This document shows, piece after piece, positions 47,265-56,544 of a stretch of DNA of 64,000 nt. Source of the DNA: Methanospirillaceae archaeon (lineage in GTDB: Archaea > Halobacteriota > Methanomicrobia > Methanomicrobiales > Methanospirillaceae); the NCBI GenBank assembly GCA_016926505.1, contig JAFGOM010000048.1:1-64000 (forward strand), in the 5' to 3' direction. A model generated the notes under the pieces. That model saw nothing but the letters and a program-made list of their open reading frames with translations, ran no database searches and was not told where the DNA came from. The position numbers and the translations under genes are program-made. Numbering within the stretch: the stretch's first letter is position 1; the number at the start of each line of letters is the position of its first letter.

Positions 47265-49100
47265 GTGAAGAGAAGAATCGTGATATCAGGATTTGTAATC
47301 ATTTTTCTGACTGGTATCCTTGGATCAGGAAGTGTCATAACAGATCAACAAAATTCGACACTTCCCATTCAGGGAACCGTGATTCAGCTGACCGATGGAA
47401 ACCATCTCCGGTCAAATCCCGTGATTGGTGATCGCTATATTGTCTGGGAAGATTACTGCAATGATATCAGGGGTCGTGACTGGGAACGAAATACTGATCT
47501 GTACGGGTACGACTGGATCTGGAATAAAGCCATCACACCGATAAAGAGACCATCACGCCAGACAGAACCTGTCATCTCCGGTTCAAGCGTTGTGTGGCAG
47601 GATAACAGCCGTACCAACTGGGATATCCGGATGTCTGATATAAAGACCGGGTATGATCTTGATATCTGCCGGTTATACGGAGACCAGATGAATCCTGACA
47701 CTTCAGAATGGACTGTCGTATGGCAGGATAAGAGAGATTACACCACAGATATTTACGGGTACGACCTGGTGAGACTAAAAGAATTCCCCGTATGTATCGA
47801 TATCGGGGAGCAGACAGAACCTCAGATCTCCGGAACCCGTGTTATCTGGTCAGATGACCGGAACGGTAACCCGGATATCTACGGATATGATATCGAAACA
47901 ATGATTGAGTTTCCGGTATGCCGTGACCTGACAGCCCAGCTGCATCCGGATATTTCTGGCGATATCGTGGTATGGGAAGATTACCGGTCTGGAAAAAGTC
48001 AGATTTACTCCCACGACCTAACAACCGGGGAAGAGAAGGCGGTATCACCATCCGGTGGCGGACAGTATAACCCGAAAATTCACGGAAACCGGATCGTTTT
48101 TGAGGATGACCGGGACGGTGATAAGGACATCTATCTCTTTGACCTAAAAGAGAACAGGCTGTACCAGGTAACCTGCAGTTCTGCAGAGGAAGTTACCCCA
48201 GATATCTTCGGGGACCGGATCGTCTGGGTCGGGGAGCATAAAACAGCGATACCGTCATCTGACGTCTTTTTGCTTGTTCTCGATTTTATGTACCAAAAAG
48301 CGGATATCTACCAGGAGGAGATGATCCGTAGCACAGGTTGCTGTTCTGATACGACTCTGTCAGCCGCTTTTGTATCTGATACAAGAAAAGGTCCGGTACC
48401 TGCCAACATCAGTTTCACTGATATCTCCTGCGGACAACCCGACCAGTGGATCTGGCGGTTCGGGGATGGCGGGTTCTCCATCGATCAAAATCCCACCTAC
48501 GTCTATCAGAATCCGGGATCCTACACCGTCTCATTTACGGCTGTTACCGGGAATACCAGCGATACCGTAGTCATTCCAGACTACATCATCGTAACTGAAA
48601 AGGCAGCGATCCCAGCTTGTGGAAACATCACAATACACAAAGGATGGAACCTCATATCACCACCCCGGTCACCTGCAGAAGGATTTGACACGATGCAGGT
48701 CTTTTCCGGTGTCGGTTCAGACGGTCATTCCCTCTTTGGATATGATGCAGGCAATGCAACATGGACCCGCCTGACACCTGCTGATCGTTTATCTCCGTAT
48801 CACGCATTCTTCATCTTTTCAGGAGAAAAAACCGATGTCGGGATATGCTATAGGGAAACGGAAACGGATGAGACCCGGGAATTTTTCCCGGGCTGGAATC
48901 TTGTTGGGTTCTCTCAAAAGATCGATTCTGATGCTGAGGATTCCCTATCCGCAGGAGTAAAGCTGCCACCAGGCTGGCTCTACTGTATCGGATTTAACGC
49001 AACCGAACAGAGATATAATGAGATATCTACCCCAGATACAGGAATCCTTCCCAAACCTGACCCGGCATCGGGGTACTGGATCTGGATCGATGCTGTCTGA
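47265..49100 (+). CDS. Secreted TolB-like beta-propeller with PKD domain
   Basis: A roughly 611-residue exported protein. After the signal peptide come seven or so TolB-like blades with the repeated pattern RIVWEDxRxGxxDIYGYDL (for example IYGYDIETM, IVVWEDYRSGK, GDRIVWVGE). A PKD domain follows (about 48370-48590, WIWRFGDGG then YVYQNPGSYTVSF). The C-terminal region has two WNLI/V repeats (KGWNLISPPRS and PGWNLVGFS), seen on archaeal surface proteins. I favour the GTG at 47265 because AAGGGG lies at proper spacing; GTG at 47253 is the alternative. The likely role is a cell-envelope structural or adhesion protein. Confidence 0.8.
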   Translation: MKRRIVISGFVIIFLTGILGSGSVITDQQNSTLPIQGTVIQLTDGNHLRSNPVIGDRYIVWEDYCNDIRGRDWERNTDLYGYDWIWNKAITPIKRPSRQTEPVISGSSVVWQDNSRTNWDIRMSDIKTGYDLDICRLYGDQMNPDTSEWTVVWQDKRDYTTDIYGYDLVRLKEFPVCIDIGEQTEPQISGTRVIWSDDRNGNPDIYGYDIETMIEFPVCRDLTAQLHPDISGDIVVWEDYRSGKSQIYSHDLTTGEEKAVSPSGGGQYNPKIHGNRIVFEDDRDGDKDIYLFDLKENRLYQVTCSSAEEVTPDIFGDRIVWVGEHKTAIPSSDVFLLVLDFMYQKADIYQEEMIRSTGCCSDTTLSAAFVSDTRKGPVPANISFTDISCGQPDQWIWRFGDGGFSIDQNPTYVYQNPGSYTVSFTAVTGNTSDTVVIPDYIIVTEKAAIPACGNITIHKGWNLISPPRSPAEGFDTMQVFSGVGSDGHSLFGYDAGNATWTRLTPADRLSPYHAFFIFSGEKTDVGICYRETETDETREFFPGWNLVGFSQKIDSDAEDSLSAGVKLPPGWLYCIGFNATEQRYNEISTPDTGILPKPDPASGYWIWIDAV

Positions 49101-49202
49101 CCCAGATGTCGGCCAATACACCCGGTGCCGATTTAAATTCCCGGTTCCGGTCACGGGTATAATGGGGTTTTTCTTTTAGAACAACTGACAGGTATAGGAG
49201 AG

Positions 49203-51383
49203 ATGAAAGCAGATAACTGCTCTATATGGGATCTGTATAACGGGGCAAAACAGTATGTCGTGCCATTATTTCAGCGCTCTTATGTCTGGTCATCAGAACA
49301 GTGGGAGACACTCTGGGGCGATATCATGGATCAGTACCATCTCTCTGCCGGGAAAAACCGCAACGAGATCCCTTCCCGGTTCTTAGGTCCTGTCGTTGTT
49401 GTCAGGGAACGGGAGAAGAACCTTGACAAGTTCACCATCATCGACGGACAGCAGCGTATCATCACCATCAGTATTATCCTTGCTGTTATCAGGGCTTTTG
49501 CAAAGGAAAAGCATCACGAGGAATTATATGAACAGGTAAACGACTTCCTCAAGAACAGGCCAAAGAGCGGTGAGGGCAGGTACATCGTCATTCCGACCCA
49601 GGCGGACAAGGAAACATTATACAATATCTTTGACGAGTGTTACGTCTTCTCACAGGACTCACTCATATTAGAGTGTTTTGACTTTTTCTGGCAGAAGATA
49701 GACAGCATACCGGATCTCTGTCTGGTTACACTGCAGGAGATCCTGACCGAGAACTTCTGTGTTGTCTATATCGAACTGACCCAGGATGAGAACCCGAACC
49801 AGGTCTTTGAGTCGCTCAATTACCGCGGGGTACCTCTTGAGGAGTCAGATCTCATCAGGAACTTCTTCTTTATCAGGCTTGATTCAAAAGAGATAGCAAT
49901 AGCCCAGTACGAGCAGTTCTGGAAACCCATGGAGGAGCGTCTCGTTTATAGTGAGGAGAGTATCTCTGATTTTTTACGCATCTACTGTATGAAAAACGGC
50001 AGTGTCGTCAGGAAAGGCCAGATATTTGAAGAGATAAAGAGACGGTACGAGCAGGCCACTCCTGATGAGATCCTGGCACTTCTTCGTGATCTGGAGCGTT
50101 TCTCCTCGTATTACACGATGCTTGTGGCGCCACAGCAGATGTCAGTCACCGATAGTGAGTCGCTTACGATCCAGAAGATACTGGTTCGGTTACGGCTTCT
50201 CGGGCAGCATGAGATCTACCCATTTCTCCTCGACTGTTTCGCATGGTCTGACACCACACGTGCCGGTTCATCTCTCCTCTCCCGCGGTGAACTGAAAGTT
50301 CTCCTTGAGATTACCGAGGGATATCTCATCAGAAGAGCGGTCTGCAGAAGAAAAAGTCATGACTACGAGAAGATATTCGCAAACCTCTGCTCATTTTATG
50401 TTGAGGGAAATGCCCCGGTGCGACCTTTCGATCTCGTCACGTATCTGCAATCGCTATCAGGCCCGGGGAGTTATCCAAAGAACGGGGAGTTTGAGGATAA
50501 CCTGAGAAACGGCTGGTTGTACCACGAGAAATCAACCAATGCGTTTCTTTGGGCAATATTACTCGCACTCGAGGACTTCTTTGCCAGTGAGAGAAATGAA
50601 AAAGGAAAGACAGATCCCGGGATAAAAAGCGATACTCACACGATCAGTTGGTATATCCACGAGATACATCGTTTACGAATCGAGCATATCATGCCCGTAT
50701 CCCTCTCTCCCTGGTGGCGTGAACACCTGGGATCAGAGTGGCAGGAGGTCCATCACGATTATCTTCACCGGCTCGGAAACCTCACCCTGACCCATGCTGA
50801 CAACCCTGCCATCGCTGATGCTTCCTTTGATGAGAAGCGGGAATGGTACATTCACGATGGACTTTTCATGAACCAGTTCACAAAGTCACTCCGAATCTGG
50901 AAAAAATTCCAGATCGATCAGCGATCCCAGATATTCTCTGCGTTCTGCATGAAGATATGGCCTGATATTACCACACATAAAGAGATACAATCCGGCACCG
51001 GAACCGGGGATATTCCTGATAAGATAGATCCCCTGATTGCAGACAATTCCTCAGACGGGCATTGTTTCCGGACCGGTGAGATACCAAAAGGATACAAACC
51101 AACCTGCATTATTATCAGGGGAACCCGGGTTCCGGTAAGGTACTGGTACCAAGTTCTGGAAGTCACCATAAATGCCGCTTATGAGAACGAACCGGTTAAG
51201 TTCCACCGTATCGTCAGGAAATACCAGCATTACTTCAGTACCGATACCAAGGCCTATCGTTCTCAGGTAGGAGTGTACTCGTACCATTCACGGTTCGGCA
51301 GGTATCAGGTACGCGATATGTGCCTTGATATCATACGGACCATCGGATGGAACGAGAACGAATGGTGCCTGCTCTGTTCATGA
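49203..51383 (+). CDS. Single-chain GmrSD-type (DUF262-DUF1524) modification-dependent nuclease
   Basis: A 726-residue protein with the GmrSD architecture of type IV restriction enzymes, which attack modified phage DNA. The N-terminal DUF262 domain shows VPLFQRSYVWSSEQWETLWGDI (first half at residues 20-30) and the NTP-handling motif IIDGQQRIITI (DGQQR at 81-85). The C-terminal DUF1524 HNH-like nuclease has RIEHIMPVSLSPWW (about 493-506) and LGNLTLTHADNPAI. An additional domain of about 110 residues follows (GTRVPVRYWYQVLEV, VGVYSYHSRFGRYQV) that I cannot name; it may recognise DNA or a modification. It is a solitary gene with no methylase or other defence gene directly adjacent. Confidence 0.82.
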   Translation: MKADNCSIWDLYNGAKQYVVPLFQRSYVWSSEQWETLWGDIMDQYHLSAGKNRNEIPSRFLGPVVVVREREKNLDKFTIIDGQQRIITISIILAVIRAFAKEKHHEELYEQVNDFLKNRPKSGEGRYIVIPTQADKETLYNIFDECYVFSQDSLILECFDFFWQKIDSIPDLCLVTLQEILTENFCVVYIELTQDENPNQVFESLNYRGVPLEESDLIRNFFFIRLDSKEIAIAQYEQFWKPMEERLVYSEESISDFLRIYCMKNGSVVRKGQIFEEIKRRYEQATPDEILALLRDLERFSSYYTMLVAPQQMSVTDSESLTIQKILVRLRLLGQHEIYPFLLDCFAWSDTTRAGSSLLSRGELKVLLEITEGYLIRRAVCRRKSHDYEKIFANLCSFYVEGNAPVRPFDLVTYLQSLSGPGSYPKNGEFEDNLRNGWLYHEKSTNAFLWAILLALEDFFASERNEKGKTDPGIKSDTHTISWYIHEIHRLRIEHIMPVSLSPWWREHLGSEWQEVHHDYLHRLGNLTLTHADNPAIADASFDEKREWYIHDGLFMNQFTKSLRIWKKFQIDQRSQIFSAFCMKIWPDITTHKEIQSGTGTGDIPDKIDPLIADNSSDGHCFRTGEIPKGYKPTCIIIRGTRVPVRYWYQVLEVTINAAYENEPVKFHRIVRKYQHYFSTDTKAYRSQVGVYSYHSRFGRYQVRDMCLDIIRTIGWNENEWCLLCS

Positions 51384-51473
51384 TACAAAAAAACTGCCAC
51401 CCGGGGATTGCATACATGAAACGAAAGATGAATTGCAGATACCGGTATCAAGCGGTACAGGAGTATACGAGTT

Positions 51474-52424
51474 ATGTCATTTTACCCTGAAAATTACGAT
51501 GCCAGCGAACCGATACAAACAATTCCAAAACCATATACCATTAGTTACCCTGCCATCGTTGCTGTTGCAGACCAGGACGGCAGGACGGTAGAGTGCATCG
51601 AGTTCTTTGACTGCATCGGAGGTGCCATGTGGGCACATACCCATTACCAGAAGAGCCCGCTTGTCACCTCGGCACGGATCGTTGGCAGTACAAACCGGTT
51701 CATCCTCAATGTGGGAGATGCGGATCTCAACCTCGAGGGATCACGGTTTCCTGCAGGGATCACCGGAGCAGGTGTTTCTGATGAGACGATAACCATCAGG
51801 TACCAGGGCCTTGGGGGCGGGGGGGTCGGAGCTTCTGTCTGTCGTGCATCGGCACAGGGAGTACTCTCTGCAGAATATGACGAATCAGGAGGGGGAAGGA
51901 CTGCCGGATCCTGTCTTACCCTTCCGCGACGTGAGCGGGTGCTCATCGGTGTTGATGACACTGACACGCAGGAAGAGGGTGCAACCTGGACACTTGTCCA
52001 TAATATCGCAACAGCAGTTGCAGATGCAGGTTCGGTCTACCTCTCCCACACCATTGTCCAGCTCTTTCCGGTTGCGTTCCGGACAAAGAACTGTGTTGCG
52101 GTTGTCGCAGAGTTTGCATCAGCAGATCCTCAAAAACTCATTGCATCATTCTCCCGACTCCTTCTGAGATACACCCTCTCCCAAAATACCGGTATGGCAT
52201 CGTATGTCGGATTTTGTCCTGATGAACTCTTTTCTTTCGGATGGAACGTAAAGAGAGGAGAGGTAGATCCAAACGAAGTCTTTTCCCTCTCAGTTCCAGG
52301 CCTGCGTATCCATGCAGATGGCAGAGGTATCACAGGAGCGGTTGCAGCAATCCCCTTTTACACAAAGTACAACGATGCACTCACCCTTTGTGATGGGACT
52401 CAGGCCGACCACAATCCTTGCTGA
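51474..52424 (+). CDS. Methanogenesis marker protein 11
   Basis: A 316-residue protein matching the conserved methanogen-only family called methanogenesis marker protein 11. Landmarks are FFDCIGGAMWAHTHYQKSP near the N-terminus, the glycine-rich GLGGGGVGASVCRA, and IGVDDTDTQEEGATWTLVHN. The last resembles the ATP-binding part of TiaS-like DUF1743 proteins. The function is unknown; the family occurs only in methane-cycling archaea, so it supports the identity of the organism. An AGGAG about 10 bases before the ATG decides the start. It is a single gene with the restriction gene upstream. Confidence 0.9.
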   Translation: MSFYPENYDASEPIQTIPKPYTISYPAIVAVADQDGRTVECIEFFDCIGGAMWAHTHYQKSPLVTSARIVGSTNRFILNVGDADLNLEGSRFPAGITGAGVSDETITIRYQGLGGGGVGASVCRASAQGVLSAEYDESGGGRTAGSCLTLPRRERVLIGVDDTDTQEEGATWTLVHNIATAVADAGSVYLSHTIVQLFPVAFRTKNCVAVVAEFASADPQKLIASFSRLLLRYTLSQNTGMASYVGFCPDELFSFGWNVKRGEVDPNEVFSLSVPGLRIHADGRGITGAVAAIPFYTKYNDALTLCDGTQADHNPC

Positions 52425-52525
52425 TACATTCTTACCAGTACAGATAACCCGATAAAAGAGAATAAAACCACTAAAGTCAGGGTGAAATTCATCTCCCTGC
52501 CTGATGCGGGTGGTTTTTGGGATGT

Positions 52526-53134
52526 TTACCCGACGAAACCCATCTTCTCACTGATGGATGCAGCAAGGAGATCTATAGAATCGTCGGCAAGGAAGAGGAT
52601 AACCTCACCATCGATATCCTTTGCCTTTACACTGAATTGTGCATCAGCAACGATGATGGATTCTGACTCACCATAGACCGAATCAGGGAGGAGATGGTCA
52701 AGAGAGTCTTCATGATATTCAGGAGTATAAAAATGCAGCGTTGTGCCGAGATTATTTGAGATAGAACCCATCACCGCGTTAATGATAATATTTCCCACTT
52801 CCATGAGGGTTAATTTCCAGAGCTCTTCTGTCTCTTCCGATCTGCCTGTCTCTCCGGTCAGGAGTAAGAAGAGACTTGCGGCACTGGCCTGGGTAAACAT
52901 AAGAGCTGCTGTTCCCTCAAACGACCCGCTGTATCTCATATTCACAAGACAGTAAGGGATATTGGTATGAGGTATAAAATAACGAATCTCGTCTTTTTTA
53001 AGAAGAGAGACATGAGGTACTGAGATGGTAACATGGAATCCGGTCAGGGTGTTGAGACTTCCTGCGGATCTGCCGATACCCATCGTCACGAGTTCGCGAA
53101 TACCATCGATAACCGGTTCTGATACCTCTTTCAT
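52526..53134 (-). CDS. cheC: CheC-like phosphatase
   Basis: A 202-residue CheC/CheX-fold protein that dephosphorylates CheY-type receivers. The N-terminal helix GIRELVTMGIGRSAGSLN is family-typical and the ExxN phosphatase motif is present in LMEVGNIIINAVMG. The start at 53134 overlaps the stop of the upstream receiver gene by ATGA. A longer reading to 53227 would overlap that gene heavily and adds non-family residues. Being coupled to a receiver and near a kinase and a second CheC suggests a dedicated phospho-relay output rather than the main chemotaxis cluster, because no CheA, CheW or MCP gene is present. Confidence 0.85.
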   Translation of the reverse strand: MKEVSEPVIDGIRELVTMGIGRSAGSLNTLTGFHVTISVPHVSLLKKDEIRYFIPHTNIPYCLVNMRYSGSFEGTAALMFTQASAASLFLLLTGETGRSEETEELWKLTLMEVGNIIINAVMGSISNNLGTTLHFYTPEYHEDSLDHLLPDSVYGESESIIVADAQFSVKAKDIDGEVILFLADDSIDLLAASISEKMGFVG

Positions 53135-53496
53135 TCCGTACCCGAAAGGATTGAACGGATCACCGGAAGCAGCTCTTCTGCCTTGACCGGTTTGTTTAAA
53201 AATGCTTGTGCTCCGAGTGCCAGACACTCATCACGGGTCGTATCCTGGATATCAGACGTAAACATAACAACCGGTATCGTGTTATGTATCTTCTGCAGGT
53301 CATGCAGCACACTGACCCCGTCTTTTTCAGGCATCAGAATATCGAGCAGGATAAGGTCAGGTTTTTCTGCCTGTACCTTTAGAAGTCCGTCAGCTCCGTT
53401 TACTGCCTCGATAATCTCATATCCCTCTGCCACGAGCGGTGCACTGAGGATACGACGCTGGAATAACGAGTCATCCACTATTAAGATCCGGGTCAT
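53131..53496 (-). CDS. CheY-like response regulator (receiver only)
   Basis: A 121-residue stand-alone receiver domain. It has the acidic pair D8/D9, the phosphoacceptor D52 in LILLDILMPEKDG, a conserved Thr in VVMFTSDIQD, and the lysine in FLNKPVKAEE. No output domain is attached. The stop overlaps the CheC start (ATGA), so CheC is the likely phosphatase for this receiver. The kinase gene ends 98 bases upstream in the same direction. A relay of kinase to receiver with CheC resetting is the simplest reading (inference). Confidence 0.9.
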   Translation of the reverse strand: MTRILIVDDSLFQRRILSAPLVAEGYEIIEAVNGADGLLKVQAEKPDLILLDILMPEKDGVSVLHDLQKIHNTIPVVMFTSDIQDTTRDECLALGAQAFLNKPVKAEELLPVIRSILSGTE

Positions 53497-53593
53497 GCTT
53501 TCTCATATTTTATTACCGTATGTAAGGAAATAGATTCCCAATCCGGTTTTTTTTCCGGGGCAGAGAGCATGCGTGACTCAGATCAGTTCTGTA

Positions 53594-54727
53594 TCAGGAT
53601 ACCCCTTCGTCTCCATCCTGATACCGGTAATACCCGAATGGAACAAGAATGTCAAACCGTGCCCCGGCTCCTTCCTCACCGGTCTCACGGATCTGCATCC
53701 CGGTTATTCCAAGAATCTCCTTTACCAGAAAGAGACCCAGGCCGGTATTTGCCCCAAATCCCCTCTCAAAGATCCTCTCCTTCAGGTGTAGGGGAATTCC
53801 TCTCCCGTTATCCTCGATGCGAATCAGGATCCCGTCGTTATAATCCCTGCATGTTACCATAATAACCGAGGTATGCTCCCCGTGCCTGACCGCGTTTTCC
53901 AGCAGATTATAGACAGCCTTGCTGATCAGCGCATCTGCAAGAACCTCAAGGGTTCCGGTCTCGACAATAACAGTTACATCAGTAAAAAGAGGATTGGTGC
54001 TACAGGATGTAACCAGAGAGGATACCAGGTTCCAGGAGGGAAGAGCGTTTCCCATCTCCTGATAATCACGGGCAAACGCTATCTGACCCCGCATCACGTC
54101 TGCTGACTGCTTCATCTTCTCCAGATAGACCGATACCGTCTCGCCGGGTTGTTCCTTCTGCGCTAGTGCCAGGTACCCTACAAAGGCTGAAAGGATATTA
54201 TTCATATCATGCCGGGTTATCGCGGCCAGGGTGTTTAATTTCCCTATCGCGACAGCAAGTGCCTTTTCTGTCTTCTTCTTCTCCTCGAGTTCGTACTTTA
54301 TCTCGTCCTTGATAAGACGGTACCTGATGACCTGTTCCGTGACTGCGGTTACATCCTCGACTGCAATCATCGCCTGCAACTCCCCGGAGTCCAGTTCGAG
54401 CGGAGTTATCGAGATTCGCTGGACCCTCCCTTCATTCTGGCTCTCATGCATCAGGGGGAATAACCGGGGATGGAACCGGGACGAGAAGATTACCGGCCCG
54501 CCACCAGAGAAGATTACCTGTACCCGGTCTTTTATGAGAGGATCGGCAAAGAGAGGTACTACCTCAAAGACAGACTTCCAAAGGGCATCGGTGTTCCGTA
54601 TCCCGGTCCAGTTCTCAAGGGTCCTGTTCCATATGGCGATCCGATAATCGTCTCTGATGGTGCAGATGCCGACCGGAAGGGAATCAAGATACTGCGTGAC
54701 CCGCATTCTGGTTTCCGGTTCCATCAC
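53594..54727 (-). CDS. PAS-containing sensor histidine kinase
   Basis: A 377-residue soluble kinase. An N-terminal PAS domain (about 10-130, PVGICTIRDDYRIAIWNRTL) is followed by a short coiled coil. The methanogen-type dimerisation motif LAAITRHDMNNILSAFVGYL contains phosphoacceptor H173. HATPase motifs follow: N-box VYNLLENAVRHGEH, G1 EDNGRGIP, and GFGANTGLGLFLVKEI. There are no membrane segments, so it senses an internal cue through PAS. It starts with GTG at 54727 (or ATG at 54724), overlapping the stop of the upstream cheC. It probably phosphorylates the receiver at 53131-53496. Confidence 0.88.
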   Translation of the reverse strand: MMEPETRMRVTQYLDSLPVGICTIRDDYRIAIWNRTLENWTGIRNTDALWKSVFEVVPLFADPLIKDRVQVIFSGGGPVIFSSRFHPRLFPLMHESQNEGRVQRISITPLELDSGELQAMIAVEDVTAVTEQVIRYRLIKDEIKYELEEKKKTEKALAVAIGKLNTLAAITRHDMNNILSAFVGYLALAQKEQPGETVSVYLEKMKQSADVMRGQIAFARDYQEMGNALPSWNLVSSLVTSCSTNPLFTDVTVIVETGTLEVLADALISKAVYNLLENAVRHGEHTSVIMVTCRDYNDGILIRIEDNGRGIPLHLKERIFERGFGANTGLGLFLVKEILGITGMQIRETGEEGAGARFDILVPFGYYRYQDGDEGVS

Positions 54728-55338
54728 AAACCCTTCTCCATCGCTGTTCTGATGCAGATCCCGAGATGGGCATATGACTCACGGGTCAGGTGAATGAACA
54801 AGTCACCTTCTATCTCTTTTTTCTGCAACAAAAACCAGGTTCTGGCAATGATCCCGACGTCTGATTCAGGGAGGGTAAAGGGATGAACTGAATCATACGG
54901 ACCGGTCTGGTAACCGGGAAACTGAAACGAGAGCCGTGAAGTAAGAACAATACTGAGTGCACTCATCACAGAACCGGTGATGATATTTCCTACTTCAAGA
55001 AGGGTCTCAATCCGAAGAGCATCCATCTCATCAGGTGATCCTTCCTCGCCGGTAAGTATCATGACCAGATTCAGGGCGCTCGTATGAGGTATTATCAGGT
55101 AGAAAGAACCGGACAGAGCACCGGTAAATCTCAGGATAACCTGGGATATCTCCCCACGGGTCATACCCGAAAATACAGAACGGGCATAGAGCAGAGATGC
55201 TTCGTCAGATATGAATACATCAGGTACGGTAAGGGTTACATGTGCCCGGGTTAACCGGTTCAGCATTCCGGCCGAGTGACCAACACCTATCGTTATCAAC
55301 TCACGCAGGCCATCGAGGACTTCCAGTGAGACATTCAT
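54724..55338 (-). CDS. cheC: CheC-like phosphatase, second copy
   Basis: A 204-residue CheC-family protein and the first gene of the four-gene signalling group. It carries the DGLRELITIGVGHSAGMLN helix and the ExxN motif in LLEVGNIITGSVMSA. It is clearly related to the CheC at 52526-53134 but diverged, so the cluster brackets its kinase and receiver with two phosphatase-like proteins. Stop and kinase start overlap by four bases. The promoter must lie in the 240-base region shared with the divergent aks operon. Confidence 0.85.
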   Translation of the reverse strand: MNVSLEVLDGLRELITIGVGHSAGMLNRLTRAHVTLTVPDVFISDEASLLYARSVFSGMTRGEISQVILRFTGALSGSFYLIIPHTSALNLVMILTGEEGSPDEMDALRIETLLEVGNIITGSVMSALSIVLTSRLSFQFPGYQTGPYDSVHPFTLPESDVGIIARTWFLLQKKEIEGDLFIHLTRESYAHLGICIRTAMEKGL

Positions 55339-55382
55339 GCATTCATCTGTATCGGCATTCCGGCATTATCGTTTATGATTCA

Positions 55383-55412
55383 CCACATATAAGGCATAAT
55401 GCAGGTTTATAT
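55383..55412 (+). promoter_or_regulatory. TATA-like elements in the divergent region
   Basis: ACATATAAGG (55385-55394) and TTTATATGA (55406-55414) are AT-rich boxes placed between the cheC-kinase group (minus) and the aks operon (plus). Either could serve as a promoter in one direction. If the aks message starts just after the second box, it has a leader of about 140 bases. Confidence 0.4.
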
Positions 55413-55490
55413 GAAAAACCGGTATGCCGGGGATCATGACAACGGTGCCGTTCCCTCGTTTCTTCTTACCAAACCTATTTACCCGATGAT

Positions 55491-55520
55491 GCCGAAAATT
55501 CTGGTAACGAGATTTTCGGC
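55491..55520. promoter_or_regulatory. Perfect 9-bp inverted repeat ahead of the aks operon
   Basis: GCCGAAAAT (55491-55499) and ATTTTCGGC (55512-55520) are exact reverse complements with a 12-base spacer. The centre is about 75 bases before the first start codon of the operon at 55579. It could be a dimeric operator or an RNA stem-loop in the leader. If the radical SAM gene started at 55399 instead, the repeat would be coding; the family-like sequence begins only at 55579. Confidence 0.5.
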
Positions 55521-55578
55521 AACAAATTCAGAGAAATTATTCGGGAATTACCAGAGGTTTGGAAGGAATACGAGAATT

Positions 55579-56544
55579 ATGGACTGGATAGATAAAAAAA
55601 GCCTGCTTCTTGCAACCTGTGGTGCACACCTGACTGGTGTGGATGCGGATGAGTATATTACACGATCCACTGCAGGTCCGGGTGCCGGGGGCCCGGGAAG
55701 TTTCTTTCTTCTCGAGAACGGCAGACGGGTGCGGCTTTGTGTTGATCCGGGTTCAGAGGTGGTATGTATGCATCATGGAGGCGGAGCAGTAACCTGTGAC
55801 CTGGCAGGGGAGACCTTCTCTGCCACCCTTGAAAAGCCCGGTCTTCACTGCCCGCGACAGGCATACATCACGGTCACAGAGAGCTGCACCTTCTCCTGCA
55901 GGTACTGTTCGGTTCCGAAAGGAAGAGGAAGGAAAACAAAGGAGGGAATTGTAGCCCTGATAGAATCGGTGCTTTCTTCAATCGATGCCATCTCTCTTAC
56001 CAGTGGTGTTCTGAAAAGTATTGAAGAAGAGGAGGAGTACGTTCTCTCGGTAGTACGTGATATCAGGCGCTTTTCTCTTCCCATCGGGGTCTCGATCGTA
56101 CCGACACCGGCAGGTCCTCTCCGCATGAAAGAGGCAGGAGTATACGAGGTCAAGTTTAACCTTGAGACTGCAACAGATGCTCTTTTTTCCATGATCTGTC
56201 CCGGTCTTTCCCGGGCTGTCATCTTTGATGCCCTCAGGGAATCAGTCCCCCTTTTTGGAAGGGGACATGTCTTTTCCAACATCATCTTTGGTCTTGGTGA
56301 GACAGACGAAGAACTTGCTACCTGCATGAGGAGTCTGGCAGAGACGGGAATCATCCCCATACTCAGGCCTCTTTATCCTGCTGCCGCCCTTGCATCATTA
56401 AAGAGACCCGGCGCAGAGCGGATTAAGACGGTCTTTCTGATGCACCGGGATATCCTGTCTCGTTACGATCTTGATGTTTCAGCGGCACGTACCATGTGCC
56501 CGGCCTGTACCGGCTGTGACCTGATACCAGGGGTCGACTCATGA
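55579..56544 (+). CDS. Radical SAM protein, first gene of the aks operon
   Basis: A 321-residue radical SAM protein. The cluster-binding CX3CX2C is C103, C107 and C110 in CTFSCRYCSVP. It is preceded by an 85-residue N-terminal segment with further cysteines (C14, C54, C63, C73). The C-terminus carries CPACTGC (C307, C310, C313), which may hold a second cluster. FNLETATDALFSMICPGLSR and NIIFGLGETDEEL are barrel strands like those of lipoyl synthase/biotin synthase-type enzymes. I chose the ATG at 55579 because the 60 codons before it lack family character. The gene overlaps the TPP-enzyme gene by ATGA. Its place with aksA/D/E/F suggests a step in coenzyme B synthesis, possibly sulfur chemistry; this is inference. 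Confidence 0.8.
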   Translation: MDWIDKKSLLLATCGAHLTGVDADEYITRSTAGPGAGGPGSFFLLENGRRVRLCVDPGSEVVCMHHGGGAVTCDLAGETFSATLEKPGLHCPRQAYITVTESCTFSCRYCSVPKGRGRKTKEGIVALIESVLSSIDAISLTSGVLKSIEEEEEYVLSVVRDIRRFSLPIGVSIVPTPAGPLRMKEAGVYEVKFNLETATDALFSMICPGLSRAVIFDALRESVPLFGRGHVFSNIIFGLGETDEELATCMRSLAETGIIPILRPLYPAAALASLKRPGAERIKTVFLMHRDILSRYDLDVSAARTMCPACTGCDLIPGVDS

